Source: Desulfobulbus sp. (GTDB lineage Bacteria > Desulfobacterota > Desulfobulbia > Desulfobulbales > Desulfobulbaceae). From it: a DNA stretch of 64,000 nt. The DNA is taken from contig WQZH01000001.1 in assembly GCA_009780825.1 (NCBI GenBank), positions 62,001-126,000 on the forward strand, written 5' to 3'. The notes below the pieces were generated by a model. It was not told the DNA's origin. It saw only the letters and a list, made by a program, of their open reading frames with translations, and ran no database searches. The position numbers were made by a program, and so were the translations under genes. This document shows, in pieces, positions 17,091 through 25,555 of this stretch. Each line of letters opens with the position of its first letter. Position 1 is the first letter of the stretch.

Positions 17091-17480
17091 ATGCACACCG
17101 CCTTGATGGAGAATTGGTATTACCAAAACCGCAGACCGGATCATCCGCGCTGTCAGCAGTGCGGCGCAATGGTGTCTGGGTCGGATGATACACGCCGGCA
17201 GAAGGGATGCAAAGCAAAAGCAGCGGCCAGGCAGACAGATCAGTGGCACATTCGGGAAAGAAAACGCGTAACTTTTCACAGATACGTATCGGGATATTTT
17301 CCGGCAAAAGTCTTTTCCGAGGCAGCGGTACCGACCATCAGCAGTTCATTATCCGCTTCCAGCACTTCGGAGGGGTCGGGGTTGATGCGTTGCCCCCCAC
17401 CCTGGAAGATGGCGATCACACTGCAACCGGTGCTCTCGCGGATTCCGCTGGTCAGCAGATTCTTGCCGATCAGTTGCTGA
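17091..17480 (+). CDS. Possible small CxxC protein overlapping the channel gene
   Basis: An ATG at 17091 has a very good ribosome binding site (ggagg, 6 bases upstream). The frame reads MHTALMENWYYQNRRPDHPRCQQCGAMVSG with one CxxC pair, then basic residues. After about residue 62 it runs antisense through the end of the K+ channel gene for 205 bases, so the C-terminal half is probably not selected for. Either a short gene with a decayed end, or chance. No family recognised. Confidence 0.3.
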   Translation: MHTALMENWYYQNRRPDHPRCQQCGAMVSGSDDTRRQKGCKAKAAARQTDQWHIRERKRVTFHRYVSGYFPAKVFSEAAVPTISSSLSASSTSEGSGLMRCPPPWKMAITLQPVLSRIPLVSRFLPISC

Positions 17481-18976
17481 GGTATCCGACAGCGGAAAAT
17501 GTTCAACCCCTCGGTGAGCATCAATATCCGGTCAGGGGTCAGGATATTGATGATGGTATTGACGGCCATGGAGGCGTGCGACATCACCAGATCAGCTCCT
17601 GCGGCGTGGAGGAGACTGATGTTGCGATCCAGGGTCGCCCGGCTGATGATCTGGATATCCGGCCGCAATCTGCGGCAATAGATGGTGAGATAGATGTTGA
17701 CGTCGTCGTTGTGGGTAGTGATGAACACCGAAGGAGCGGTTTCGATCCCGGCCCTGATCAGAATCTGATGGTCGGCCGCGCTGCCGATCACGCAATGCTC
17801 TCCTTCCTCACTGATCCGACGATTCTTCTCGACAATGCAGTAGGCCACCCCCTGTTCCCGCAGGGCACTCACCGCTGCCCTGCCCACACGACCGCCGCCC
17901 AGAATGAGCGCCGGCGCGGCGGCGGGCGCCCCGGTCTCGCCGATATAGGCGCCATAGGAGGTCAGTTGTCTCTCCGAACCCGCCAGTACCAGCACGGTGC
18001 TCGATTCGATCACCGTTTCCGCCCGGGCCAGGGTAAAGTGGCCGCGGTTCCACAGGCCGACAATGGTGATGCCGGTGGCCTGGCGCAAATCGAGCTGCCG
18101 GATCGTCTTGCCCACCAGATGGGTCCGCATGGCCAAAGCCTCCGCGATGACCAGATCCTCGAAACGGCCGATGACGTTGGCATGGGTACGCGCCCTCAAA
18201 GTGCGCCGGGCCAATGACCGCCCCAGCATGTCCTTGAATTGGAAGACGTGGCTGCACCCGGCCAGGGTGAGGATATCCACCGAATCATCCAAATCGGCGT
18301 CGGCGACGATGGGTACAAGGGGAGTGATTTCCCGCACCGTATAGACGATGCTGGTGTTTTTCATGTCATCGTTGAGGGTCACCACCAGGGCAGCCCGCTC
18401 GACATGTGCCCGTCGATAGGTTTCCAAGTCATCCAGATCGCCCACCAACACCTTGTAGCCCTGATCGACCAGGTCGAGAGCCTGCTGCACTTCGGGCACG
18501 AGCAAGACGTATTCGTGCCCGTACTGCTTGAGCCTTTGTGCCAAGGCGATGGCAATGGGGTCGTAACAGGTGATGATGACGTGATTGTTGATCGCCGCAG
18601 GCAGATGCCTGGGAACCCGTGACCTGTTATGGGCCTCCAGCCAAGGGGCGTAAAAAAACTGGATAAAGGTGAAAGGCAGCATCACCAGCAGGAGAATGAT
18701 CCCGGACAACAGCACGACAATGGAAAACAGCTTGCCCAGGTCGCTGTGAAAGGTGATATCGCCAAATCCCAGGGTCGACATCACGGTCAGGGTCCAGTAC
18801 AGGCCGGTAATGGCTGAAAAATCGCGGCCCTCATGGAGCATGATCACATGAAAGATGTAGCTGTAGACCGCCATGATCACGACCAGGAACAGGGCGAATT
18901 TGGCCAGCGAGCCGATATTGCGACGCGCTCGCCCGTCTTGGAGCAGAAAGACAAACTGGGCGATGAGGAGTTTCAT
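17276..18976 (-). CDS. Potassium channel with two RCK (TrkA-N/TrkA-C) modules
   Basis: The start is moved to the ATG at 18976 (MKLLIAQFVFLLQDGR), preceded by ggcagg, giving 566 residues. Residues 25-115 contain a two-helix pore with selectivity filter TLGFGD (VMSTLGFGDITFHSDLGKL). RCK1 follows at about 125-340: HVIITCYDPIAIALAQRLKQYG is its nucleotide-binding motif, with an Ile-Thr-Cys variant of the glycine-rich loop. RCK2 at about 345-566 has the canonical LILGGGRVGRAA. Such ligand-gated channels pass K+ across the inner membrane and are controlled by NAD(H), nucleotides or Ca2+ bound to RCK. The variant loop in RCK1 suggests that module binds its nucleotide differently or not at all. Confidence 0.92.
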   Translation of the reverse strand: MKLLIAQFVFLLQDGRARRNIGSLAKFALFLVVIMAVYSYIFHVIMLHEGRDFSAITGLYWTLTVMSTLGFGDITFHSDLGKLFSIVVLLSGIILLLVMLPFTFIQFFYAPWLEAHNRSRVPRHLPAAINNHVIITCYDPIAIALAQRLKQYGHEYVLLVPEVQQALDLVDQGYKVLVGDLDDLETYRRAHVERAALVVTLNDDMKNTSIVYTVREITPLVPIVADADLDDSVDILTLAGCSHVFQFKDMLGRSLARRTLRARTHANVIGRFEDLVIAEALAMRTHLVGKTIRQLDLRQATGITIVGLWNRGHFTLARAETVIESSTVLVLAGSERQLTSYGAYIGETGAPAAAPALILGGGRVGRAAVSALREQGVAYCIVEKNRRISEEGEHCVIGSAADHQILIRAGIETAPSVFITTHNDDVNIYLTIYCRRLRPDIQIISRATLDRNISLLHAAGADLVMSHASMAVNTIINILTPDRILMLTEGLNIFRCRIPQQLIGKNLLTSGIRESTGCSVIAIFQGGGQRINPDPSEVLEADNELLMVGTAASEKTFAGKYPDTYL

Positions 18977-19222
18977 GCCTGCCGAAGTTGTATCTGTTCG
19001 GGTTGATGGACGGGCACAAGACAACCACCTCTGCCCCGCACTGTCTGGAGCCGGACCGGCGACATCGCGGTACGGCGCCCACGGATAGTCCGCACTCCGA
19101 GAACATTGTCAGAGTGCCGATCGGCAACAGGCGGGCAGAGACTACCAGCCGGAACCGGCGACAGCATCCTCATTGTACAGCCCCGGCAATTGCACGCATG
19201 GCAGCGGCGGCGGCGGGCGGGG

Positions 19223-19732
19223 CTACCATGTCTCCCGGTGCACGCGCTCCGGCCTGGTTCTGTTGACCGGATGAAACGAGCCGGCCGGCCAGCCCACCGG
19301 GATCAGGGCGAACGGATGGATATGTTCGGGGATGGCCAGAAGCCGGCGGAACCCGGCTATGCGTTCCTCGATCGGATATATTCCCACCCAGACTGTTCCC
19401 AAACCGAGATCGCGTGCCGCCAGCAAGGCGTTTTGAGCGGCGGCGCTGCAATCCTGAACCCAGAACTCCGGCCACGCCCCACCGGCAGGGTCGCCGCAGA
19501 TGAGGATCGCCACCGGCGCTGTGTGCACCATGCCGCTGTAGGGATGAAAGGCAGGGATGGCGTTGAGCTTCTCCCGGTCCGTGATCACGATGAAATGCCA
19601 AGGCTGCTGGTTGCCGGCCGAGGGCGCCAGCATGGCTGCCTCGATGATCGTTTGGATGTGCTCGTCGGCGACCGGACGTTCCTGAAAGCGGCGGATGCTT
19701 CGCCGGGTGTTGATGGCTTCGATGAGTTCCAT
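19223..19732 (-). CDS. Nitroreductase-family flavoprotein
   Basis: 169 residues. The N terminus MELIEAINTRRSIRRFQERPVADE and the FMN-binding APSAGNQQPWHFIVIT are diagnostic of the NfsB/Nox-like superfamily. The region GLGTVWVGIYPIEER and the C-terminal PFALIPVGWPA complete the fold. It reduces an organic substrate with NAD(P)H and FMN in the cytoplasm; the substrate is unknown. It lies downstream of the Fe-S flavoprotein gene in the same direction, separated by a strong hairpin. Confidence 0.9.
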   Translation of the reverse strand: MELIEAINTRRSIRRFQERPVADEHIQTIIEAAMLAPSAGNQQPWHFIVITDREKLNAIPAFHPYSGMVHTAPVAILICGDPAGGAWPEFWVQDCSAAAQNALLAARDLGLGTVWVGIYPIEERIAGFRRLLAIPEHIHPFALIPVGWPAGSFHPVNRTRPERVHRETW

Positions 19733-19767
19733 GGATTTCTCCTGCGCGAGAGTTGCATATAATGAAA

Positions 19768-19801
19768 CCCGGCGGCCCCAGCCGCGTCGACGGCCGCCGG
19801 G
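19768..19801 (-). terminator. GC-rich hairpin between flavoprotein and nitroreductase genes
   Basis: Perfect 10-bp stem cccggcggcc/ggccgccggg with a 14-base loop, 35 bases past the flavoprotein stop. On the minus strand it is followed by gtttcattata, a weak T tract, so it is a plausible but imperfect intrinsic terminator. Confidence 0.45.
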
Positions 19802-19836
19802 CTGGCAGATCCCTATCCGAAACAGCGCAGCGGGCC

Positions 19837-20472
19837 TCAGCGGATGAAGTTCATCCGCACCTTGCTTTCCCGCGCGGGCGGGATGATCGTGCCCTTGCCG
19901 TGTTCGACCATTCGCATCAGCCAGGCCATGTTTTTGCCCAGCGTCCGCATGATCTGGATGCCTTCCTCGTCCTTGGTGACCTCACCCGGCAGCATCCCGT
20001 GAATCACGTTCCAGTAGTTGGAGCCCGGGATCAGCATCTCGGCATAACAGAGGAAATTATTCAACTGGTTGAAGGCAGGCAGGCCGCCGGAACGGCGCAC
20101 CGCTATTACGGCGGCGCCGACCTTGTGCCGCAGCATGCTGCCATTGCAGCCAGTGACGTAAAAGACGCGATCAAGAAATGATTGCATGGTCCCGGCAACG
20201 GCCGCGAAGTGAACCGGCGAACCCAGGAGAATGCCATCCGCAGCCTTCATCAGTTGGATGCACTCGTTGACCGGGTCATCTGTCTGGATGCACCGCTCGT
20301 TCCTCATCTTGAAGCACTGACCGCAGGCCAGACAGCCCCGCACCGCCTTATTGCCGACGTGGACGATCTCGGTGGCGATTCCTTCTTTTTCCAGCTCGTC
20401 GGTGACCATCTTGAGCGCGTGCCACGTGTTCCCTGTTGCATTGGGGCTACCGTTAAATGCGACGAGTTTCAT
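19837..20472 (-). CDS. Iron-sulfur flavoprotein / NADPH-dependent FMN reductase-like protein
   Basis: 211 residues with a flavodoxin-like FMN site at the N terminus (VAFNGSPNATGNTWHAL). A compact cysteine motif GCLACGQCFKMRNERC at about 46-61 resembles the cluster motif of archaeal and clostridial iron-sulfur flavoproteins. The GSPVHFAAVAGTMQSFLDRVF block is typical of the family. These proteins shuttle electrons to small molecules in anaerobes. It is transcribed away from srkA across a 311-base region containing a plausible promoter. Confidence 0.88.
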   Translation of the reverse strand: MKLVAFNGSPNATGNTWHALKMVTDELEKEGIATEIVHVGNKAVRGCLACGQCFKMRNERCIQTDDPVNECIQLMKAADGILLGSPVHFAAVAGTMQSFLDRVFYVTGCNGSMLRHKVGAAVIAVRRSGGLPAFNQLNNFLCYAEMLIPGSNYWNVIHGMLPGEVTKDEEGIQIMRTLGKNMAWLMRMVEHGKGTIIPPARESKVRMNFIR

Positions 20473-20783
20473 GTTCGTCCTCCTTGGGTATACATGATGA
20501 TATTTTCCCTTCCGCCGTTGTGCTGCTTATAATGCGCCATAGGCTGCGCCCCGTCAATATCGTACTGTTCCGAAAGGGCACGGCAGAACAAGAATCACCC
20601 CTTTGCTCGCGAAATAATTTCCCCATGTTTTTCATCCCTCTCCTGGTAGCTGGTTCTGGTTCGGAAGATCGCACCCATTTGCACGCGGATGTGGTAGAGT
20701 ACCCTGCATACCGCGTGTCACCAAGCCTGCGTGCGTAGACAGGTTTTCCGAAAAACGCTTGCATCGATAAACGAGGATCACCC
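20473..20783. promoter_or_regulatory. Divergent intergenic region between flavoprotein and srkA-like genes
   Basis: 311 bases without a convincing gene. On the minus strand TTGACG (20552-20557) and CATTAT (20529-20534) are spaced by exactly 17 bases, a plausible sigma70 promoter for the flavoprotein gene. No clear promoter for the plus-strand kinase gene was identified, and no terminator hairpin was seen. Confidence 0.45.
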
Positions 20784-21797
20784 ATGGCTGCCCACCCGCC
20801 TTCTTCTTCCCTCACCGCTTTCCAGGATCTGACCCCAGAGCGGATTCTGGAGGCAGCCGAAACAGCGCTGGGGACCGCCTGCACCAATCTCTGTCGGCCA
20901 TGCAACAGCTACATCAATCGGGTCTATGAATTGAAGGATTGCGAGGGAAATGGGCTGATCGCCAAATTCTACCGGCCAGGGCGGTGGCCCTTGCAGGCGA
21001 TCCGGGACGAGCATGATTTTCTGCAAGAACTGGCCGCCGAGGAGCTGCCTGTAGTTGCGCCGCTGCCCCTGCGGCAGGGGGGCACCATCGGCCGGTGCGG
21101 CGCGGTCTTTTTCGCCGTGTTTCCATGGAGGGGCGGCCGGTCCATCAATGAATTCAGCGCCGAACAGTGGCTGGCCGTCGGCCGCCTGCTCGGCCGGATG
21201 CACATGGTGGGAGCCAGGGCTCCAGCAGCGCACCGATTCCGTCTGCATCCGGCCACCACCACTGCGGCTCAGGTGGCATATATCCGATCCAGCGGCCTCA
21301 TTCCCGATGATCTGTCCGAATCCTATGCCCAGACCGCCGACCGGCTCATCGCCACCATAGCTCCCCTATTCTCTGGCCTCGAAACCATCAGGATCCATGG
21401 CGACTGCCACACCGCCAATCTGGTGTACCGCCCCGACACCTCGTTTCTCCTGATCGATTTCGACGACATGGTCGTCGGACCGCCGATACAGGATTTCTGG
21501 ATGCTTCTGCCAGGACGCCTGGGAGATGCTTTGGCAGAGGCCGACCTGCTGATTGAGGGCTACGAAACTTTCCGGCCTTTTGCCCGCAGCACGCTCCGGT
21601 TGATTGAGCCCCTGCGCGCCATGCGTTTCATCCATTATTCGGCCTGGTGCGCCCACCAGGTCGTCGAAGATGGGACAACGGCCGTAGTGCCGGATTTCGG
21701 CTCCCGTGCATACTGGCAGGCTGAAATCGACGATCTGCGTGATCAGCTGGCCCGAATCGAAGGGGCGCATCAGCCAACCGGCGATCTCTGGGGATAG
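20784..21797 (+). CDS. srkA: Stress-response serine/threonine kinase (SrkA/YihE/RdoA family)
   Basis: 337 residues of the aminoglycoside-phosphotransferase-like kinase fold. The catalytic loop is IRIHGDCHTANLVY (Asp base) and the metal loop is LLIDFDDMVVGPPIQDFWMLLPG, nearly the SrkA signature. N-terminal NSYINRVYELKD and GLIAKFYRP carry the glycine-rich and ATP-lysine regions. In E. coli SrkA counteracts programmed death in stressed cells and is linked to the Cpx response; the same role here is inferred from family. It stands as a single gene. Confidence 0.9.
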   Translation: MAAHPPSSSLTAFQDLTPERILEAAETALGTACTNLCRPCNSYINRVYELKDCEGNGLIAKFYRPGRWPLQAIRDEHDFLQELAAEELPVVAPLPLRQGGTIGRCGAVFFAVFPWRGGRSINEFSAEQWLAVGRLLGRMHMVGARAPAAHRFRLHPATTTAAQVAYIRSSGLIPDDLSESYAQTADRLIATIAPLFSGLETIRIHGDCHTANLVYRPDTSFLLIDFDDMVVGPPIQDFWMLLPGRLGDALAEADLLIEGYETFRPFARSTLRLIEPLRAMRFIHYSAWCAHQVVEDGTTAVVPDFGSRAYWQAEIDDLRDQLARIEGAHQPTGDLWG

Positions 21798-21988
21798 AAC
21801 GAAGCCACCGCGAAGGCCGGCATGAACAAGAACAGCGGAAAAGACTTTCGCAACTGACCAGTATCCAGTACATTACCTCGGCTTCCCGTAAAGCCACCGG
21901 AAGCAGGTCATCCGCCCGCGACCGCCGCTGTATGCTGCGGCGACGATACCGGGCACAGACAGCAATCATCATCGCAGGAGTACGAATC

Positions 21989-22261
21989 ATGAAGAAAGTA
22001 TGCGCCCTTGCCGCCTACGCCCTTGCCGCCTTATCCTTGGTCGGTTGCGGCGCAGCCACCATCGCCCCCAATTATCAGTCGACCAATCCCGACCTGATGC
22101 GTATCGGCGGGGATACCCCTGGGCAAAAAGAGCCGGAAATCGTCAATATGGGCTCCTATTGCCTCCAGGTGACCGACAAATGGAAAACCGACGGCAAGAC
22201 CCCTGACGGCCAGGTGATCTGGACCAAGGACAGTTTCCGTAAAGCCACTCCCTGCCGCTGA
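21989..22261 (+). CDS. Small lipoprotein of unknown function
   Basis: The ATG at 21989 follows an aggag site (21976-21980). The product is 90 residues: signal peptide MKKVCALAAYALAALSLVG followed by the lipobox LVGC, giving a mature 70-residue lipoprotein starting CGAATIAPNYQ. It has a second cysteine pair near the end (SYCLQV ... TPCR), so a disulfide in the periplasm is possible. No family recognised. The tracked ORF extends further upstream but without a credible start. Confidence 0.75.
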   Translation: MKKVCALAAYALAALSLVGCGAATIAPNYQSTNPDLMRIGGDTPGQKEPEIVNMGSYCLQVTDKWKTDGKTPDGQVIWTKDSFRKATPCR

Positions 22262-22339
22262 TCAGGCAACCGCGCCAGGAAAGGCAGATCCCGAAATGCC
22301 GCGGGCGGCGCTTGCGCCTCCTGCCGCGCGTTTCGGCGC

Positions 22340-22379
22340 AAAAAAAACGGGTTGTTGTTCGTCGGCACAACAACCCGTT
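22340..22379 (-). terminator. Strong intrinsic terminator (minus strand)
   Basis: A perfect 13-bp stem (22346-22358 with 22367-22379; aacgggttgttgt/acaacaacccgtt) with an 8-base loop is followed on the minus strand by eight Ts. It lies 157 bases downstream of the minus-strand orphan gene ending at 22536 and would end its transcript. It could also block read-through toward the lipoprotein gene. Confidence 0.88.
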
Positions 22380-22535
22380 CCCTTTGCCCGCCAACACCGA
22401 TTGCTTACCCACTTTCCCCGAGCCGCGACCACGGCACGAAATCCGGCGGCCAGGATTTCTTTTGCTTCACGGCGCATCGACGCATGCCCGTGCCATTGCA
22501 GCCAGCCTCGGCCTGGGTGTTTGTTACCGACGACG

Positions 22536-23642
22536 TTACCGTGCCCTCCTGCTGCCGGCCAGGGCACGGAAGACGGTCGCCCCCAAAACCAGGGCCTGCA
22601 GAATGCCGACTCCCACCAGGATCAGTATGACGGTGGATTGGGTCTCGCTTTTTTCTCGCTCACCAACGGGATTGAAAAAATCCTTGAAGCTCAGATTACC
22701 CAATTCCAGATCCCGGCCTGAGGAAAGGCTGGTTGACTGAGTGACATCGTTCCGCACCCCCGACGAGCCTGTCCTGTATCCTGGCCCGCTGTCGATAGCA
22801 CTTGCGCCCGCATACCGGGAATCTCCGAAGTTCGTGGTTGCAACGGCGGTGGCGGGACTTCCAGCCTCGGCCTGGGGTCTTCTGGTTGGGGCCTTGCCCC
22901 ATAACTCTGCCTTCTCCGGTTCCTGCGCAGGGCTAGAGGAAGCAGAGTTGAGACCGAGGTCGAATCTGGGCAACGAGGGTATGGCCCATGTTGCCCTTGC
23001 CGGGTCTCCTGTGTTGCTGGGCATGGCGGCATTGGCCGTTCCTGGGACAGAGCTGCCAGCGCTCGTCGCATAGCTGTTGGAGACATAATTGTTGGAGACA
23101 GTCTCTGTTATCATGCCGCCGCCAAGAAGGACAGTATTGCCGCTGGTCCTGGCCGCGCCAGAACTCGCCACGGCACCAAAGATGGTGATGCCGCTGTCCT
23201 CATCATCGCTGTCGTTGCTCAAAGCCTGGACCCCGGCATCGCTGTCCTCCTCGGCGCCATCACCGCTTACAGCCGCCTGTTTGCTGGTCTTGTCATCCTC
23301 GGTGCCATCATCGCTTATTGCCGCCTGTTTGTTGGTCTTGCCTGCCTCGAAATAGCTCTTTACGTAGCCACCGAAGACAGGAGTGTCCATTATCGCGTCG
23401 TTCTTGCCGGCAGCGCTGTCGGAGCTTCGATTCTGCTCGCCGGGCGATGCGGGTTCACACTGCTTCCCGGAGGGGCAGCTGTCATCTTTTCTATCCGGCC
23501 CGCCAATGACGACAATTTTTCCTGCCAAGGATGGGGATGGGCCGGCAACCATCAACAAAACGGCGGCAAGAAGAGATATGCGGAAAAAAGATCCGATCCT
23601 GGGATTGTCTTTCTTGTTCATGGCGAATGGATTGAATGGCAT
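22536..23642 (-). CDS. Orphan secreted, low-complexity protein with C-terminal membrane anchor
   Basis: 368 residues, or 361 if started at the internal ATG at 23621 (MNKKDNPRIG). A signal peptide (FFRISLLAAVLLMVAGPSPSLAG) is followed by a Ser/Ala/Asp/Gly-rich low-complexity region with a double repeat TNKQAAISDDGTEDD / TSKQAAVSGDGAEED. A hydrophobic helix near the C terminus (TVILILVGVGILQALVLGATVF) ends in a basic tail. This N-out/C-in layout suggests a periplasmic stalk anchored in the inner membrane. One CPSGKQC pair is present. I recognise no family; its composition and the lack of neighbours in the same operon suggest a fast-evolving lineage-specific gene. A strong terminator follows. 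Confidence 0.7.
   Translation of the reverse strand: MPFNPFAMNKKDNPRIGSFFRISLLAAVLLMVAGPSPSLAGKIVVIGGPDRKDDSCPSGKQCEPASPGEQNRSSDSAAGKNDAIMDTPVFGGYVKSYFEAGKTNKQAAISDDGTEDDKTSKQAAVSGDGAEEDSDAGVQALSNDSDDEDSGITIFGAVASSGAARTSGNTVLLGGGMITETVSNNYVSNSYATSAGSSVPGTANAAMPSNTGDPARATWAIPSLPRFDLGLNSASSSPAQEPEKAELWGKAPTRRPQAEAGSPATAVATTNFGDSRYAGASAIDSGPGYRTGSSGVRNDVTQSTSLSSGRDLELGNLSFKDFFNPVGEREKSETQSTVILILVGVGILQALVLGATVFRALAGSRRAR
23245..23340 (-). repeat. Two tandem 48-bp repeats within the orphan gene
   Basis: Copies 23245-23292 and 23293-23340 differ at six of 48 positions. In the protein they give two imperfect 16-residue acidic repeats (KTNKQAAISDDGTEDD and KTSKQAAVSGDGAEED). Confidence 0.85.
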
Positions 23643-24154
23643 GTTCGTGCTCTTCTGGTCGAGAAGGGATGATGATTGTATCTAATCAGGGACAACGGGG
23701 TCGTGCTTGTCGGTCTCGCACGATTCTCCCGCCTCGCCCTGACGACTGCGCGCCTTGGCACCCGGCGACCTTCGATCCGAGGTAAACGGCAACGATACCG
23801 GCCTCCTGTTCTTGGCGGAATTGGGAAACTTCGCACCGTTTAAGGCACTGTCGTTTCAGACTGTTTGTCACAAGACTGTTCCCAAATTACTTATGTTGTT
23901 ATTTAGCTACGGAACACGCTTGTCGTCTATAAAAATCACTATCATGCCCAGCAAAAGACAACATCACCGGCCACTTTTTCCTCTTGTGGCGGCATCAGGC
24001 GTGATGGCCCGGACAGCAGCCCAACCTTGAACCAGCCTTGTCTGCGCACCGATCATCCTGCCATCCAACCGGCTGTTTCCTCCACAAAAAACGACAAGGC
24101 CTTGACGGACGCGGTGCCGTCACGTAAAAATTCATCAAAGACGCCACTGACTGA
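23643..24154. other. 512-bp divergent intergenic region
   Basis: No convincing gene. The central part (about 23870-23950) is AT-rich compared with the flanks (caaattacttatgttgttatttagctac ... tctataaaaatcac) and probably carries the promoters of the orphan gene and the porin. No hairpin with T tract and no riboswitch pattern recognised. Confidence 0.4.
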
Positions 24155-25555
24155 ATGCGCCACGCATTGATCCTGACCCGCAACCTTTTCTCGTCCCAAT
24201 CCGCGATGCCAATACGCCTGACTTGCCCAATCGTCCTCCTTTCATCGGCCTTCCTCGCTCTGCCTTCCGCTCTGCTAGCCGCCGAGAATGTCGACGATGC
24301 CGTCAATCCGCTGCGTTTCTATCACAGCGCCAACGGCAGCTTTCTTCAGGCCACCCTCGGCCTCGACCTTGCATTCTTCAGTCAGGGCAACGCCTGGTAT
24401 GGCAACGACAAGGGTATCCTCAAGGGACAAACGGTCGACTCCTGGTGGGAATCGCTCATCCGCATCGGACTGGAAGGCAACTATGTACTGCCCAACACGC
24501 AAAGCCTGTACGCCAAGATCAATGTGGTCCAGGCCAACACCTTCGGCGGCATCGACGCCGACGGCACCAACGCCGGCATGGGCGACGTCAAGTGGCTGGG
24601 CATCGACAACGCCTATGTCGGCTGGCGTTCAGGCACATTGTTCAACAGCCTGGGCCAAGATTTCCTTGATCTCTCCTTTGGCCGCCAGATTTACACCGTC
24701 GGAACCGGTTTCCTCTTTGCCAGCGAGGGCGAAGCCGGATTCCAGCGGGCAGCCTACTACCTCGGCGGCCGCAATAGCGCCGACTATGCCGCCATCGCCC
24801 GCATGAAAAGCGGAGCTTGGTCCGGCGATCTGTTCTATTTCAAAGACAACAGCATCCTCCCCAGCAACACCCGGGCAGGAGGATGCTCCATGGAGTACGC
24901 TTTTACCGACATTGCCATCCTTGGCGGCAGTTTCTCGGCCATCGAATCCGACCTGTCCGACCGCGACGGCATGCAAGTGTTCAACCTGCGCGGCAGCATC
25001 AACCCCTTTGCCTTGATCAACGGCCCCATGATTCTGCGGCCGCTCACCCTCGAGGGCGAATTCGTCCGTGAACAACGCGACAACAACCTGCCCTCGGGTT
25101 TCGGCTGGTATGCAGCCGTCAGTTATCAATGGAGTGAAATGCCTTGGAAGCCTAAGCTGACCTACCGCTACGCCAGTTTCGACGAACACTACGACACCTT
25201 GTTTTACAGCTCCACCGACTGGGGTTCCTGGTTTCAAGGCGAGATCACCGGCGAGTACGACTTGTTCAACACCAACCTTGATTCGCACATGCTCCGCCTT
25301 AAGGTCCAGCCGGTAGAACCTCTGACCCTCAACCTGTTCTATTACCGTTTCAGCCTCCACAACCCTGGCTTTTTCGGAGTACAGGACAGCCACTATGCCG
25401 ACGAATGGGACCTGACCGCCGACTGGACCGTCAACCGTCATCTGACTGTAAGCCTGGTGGGAGCCCTGGCCGTTCCCGGCAGCGGCGCCATCGCCCGGCT
25501 TGGCGGCGACAGCAACTGGACCGCCACCATGGTCATGATCACGGTGCGGTATTAA
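24155..25555 (+). CDS. Outer-membrane beta-barrel protein (alginate-export/porin-like)
   Basis: 466 residues from the tracked start; the ATG at 24206 (MPIRLTCPIVLLSSAFLALPSALLA) gives a cleaner signal peptide of normal length. The mature part consists of alternating aromatic beta-strand segments (LYAKINVVQANTFGG, LDLSFGRQIYTVGTGFLFA, WYAAVSYQWSE, PKLTYRYASFDE, LTLNLFYYRFSL) and ends in an aromatic residue (MITVRY), the usual signal for BAM-dependent insertion. Strand pattern and length resemble the AlgE-like alginate-export barrel family, but the substrate cannot be told from sequence. It stands alone in its transcription unit. Confidence 0.8.
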   Translation: MRHALILTRNLFSSQSAMPIRLTCPIVLLSSAFLALPSALLAAENVDDAVNPLRFYHSANGSFLQATLGLDLAFFSQGNAWYGNDKGILKGQTVDSWWESLIRIGLEGNYVLPNTQSLYAKINVVQANTFGGIDADGTNAGMGDVKWLGIDNAYVGWRSGTLFNSLGQDFLDLSFGRQIYTVGTGFLFASEGEAGFQRAAYYLGGRNSADYAAIARMKSGAWSGDLFYFKDNSILPSNTRAGGCSMEYAFTDIAILGGSFSAIESDLSDRDGMQVFNLRGSINPFALINGPMILRPLTLEGEFVREQRDNNLPSGFGWYAAVSYQWSEMPWKPKLTYRYASFDEHYDTLFYSSTDWGSWFQGEITGEYDLFNTNLDSHMLRLKVQPVEPLTLNLFYYRFSLHNPGFFGVQDSHYADEWDLTADWTVNRHLTVSLVGALAVPGSGAIARLGGDSNWTATMVMITVRY

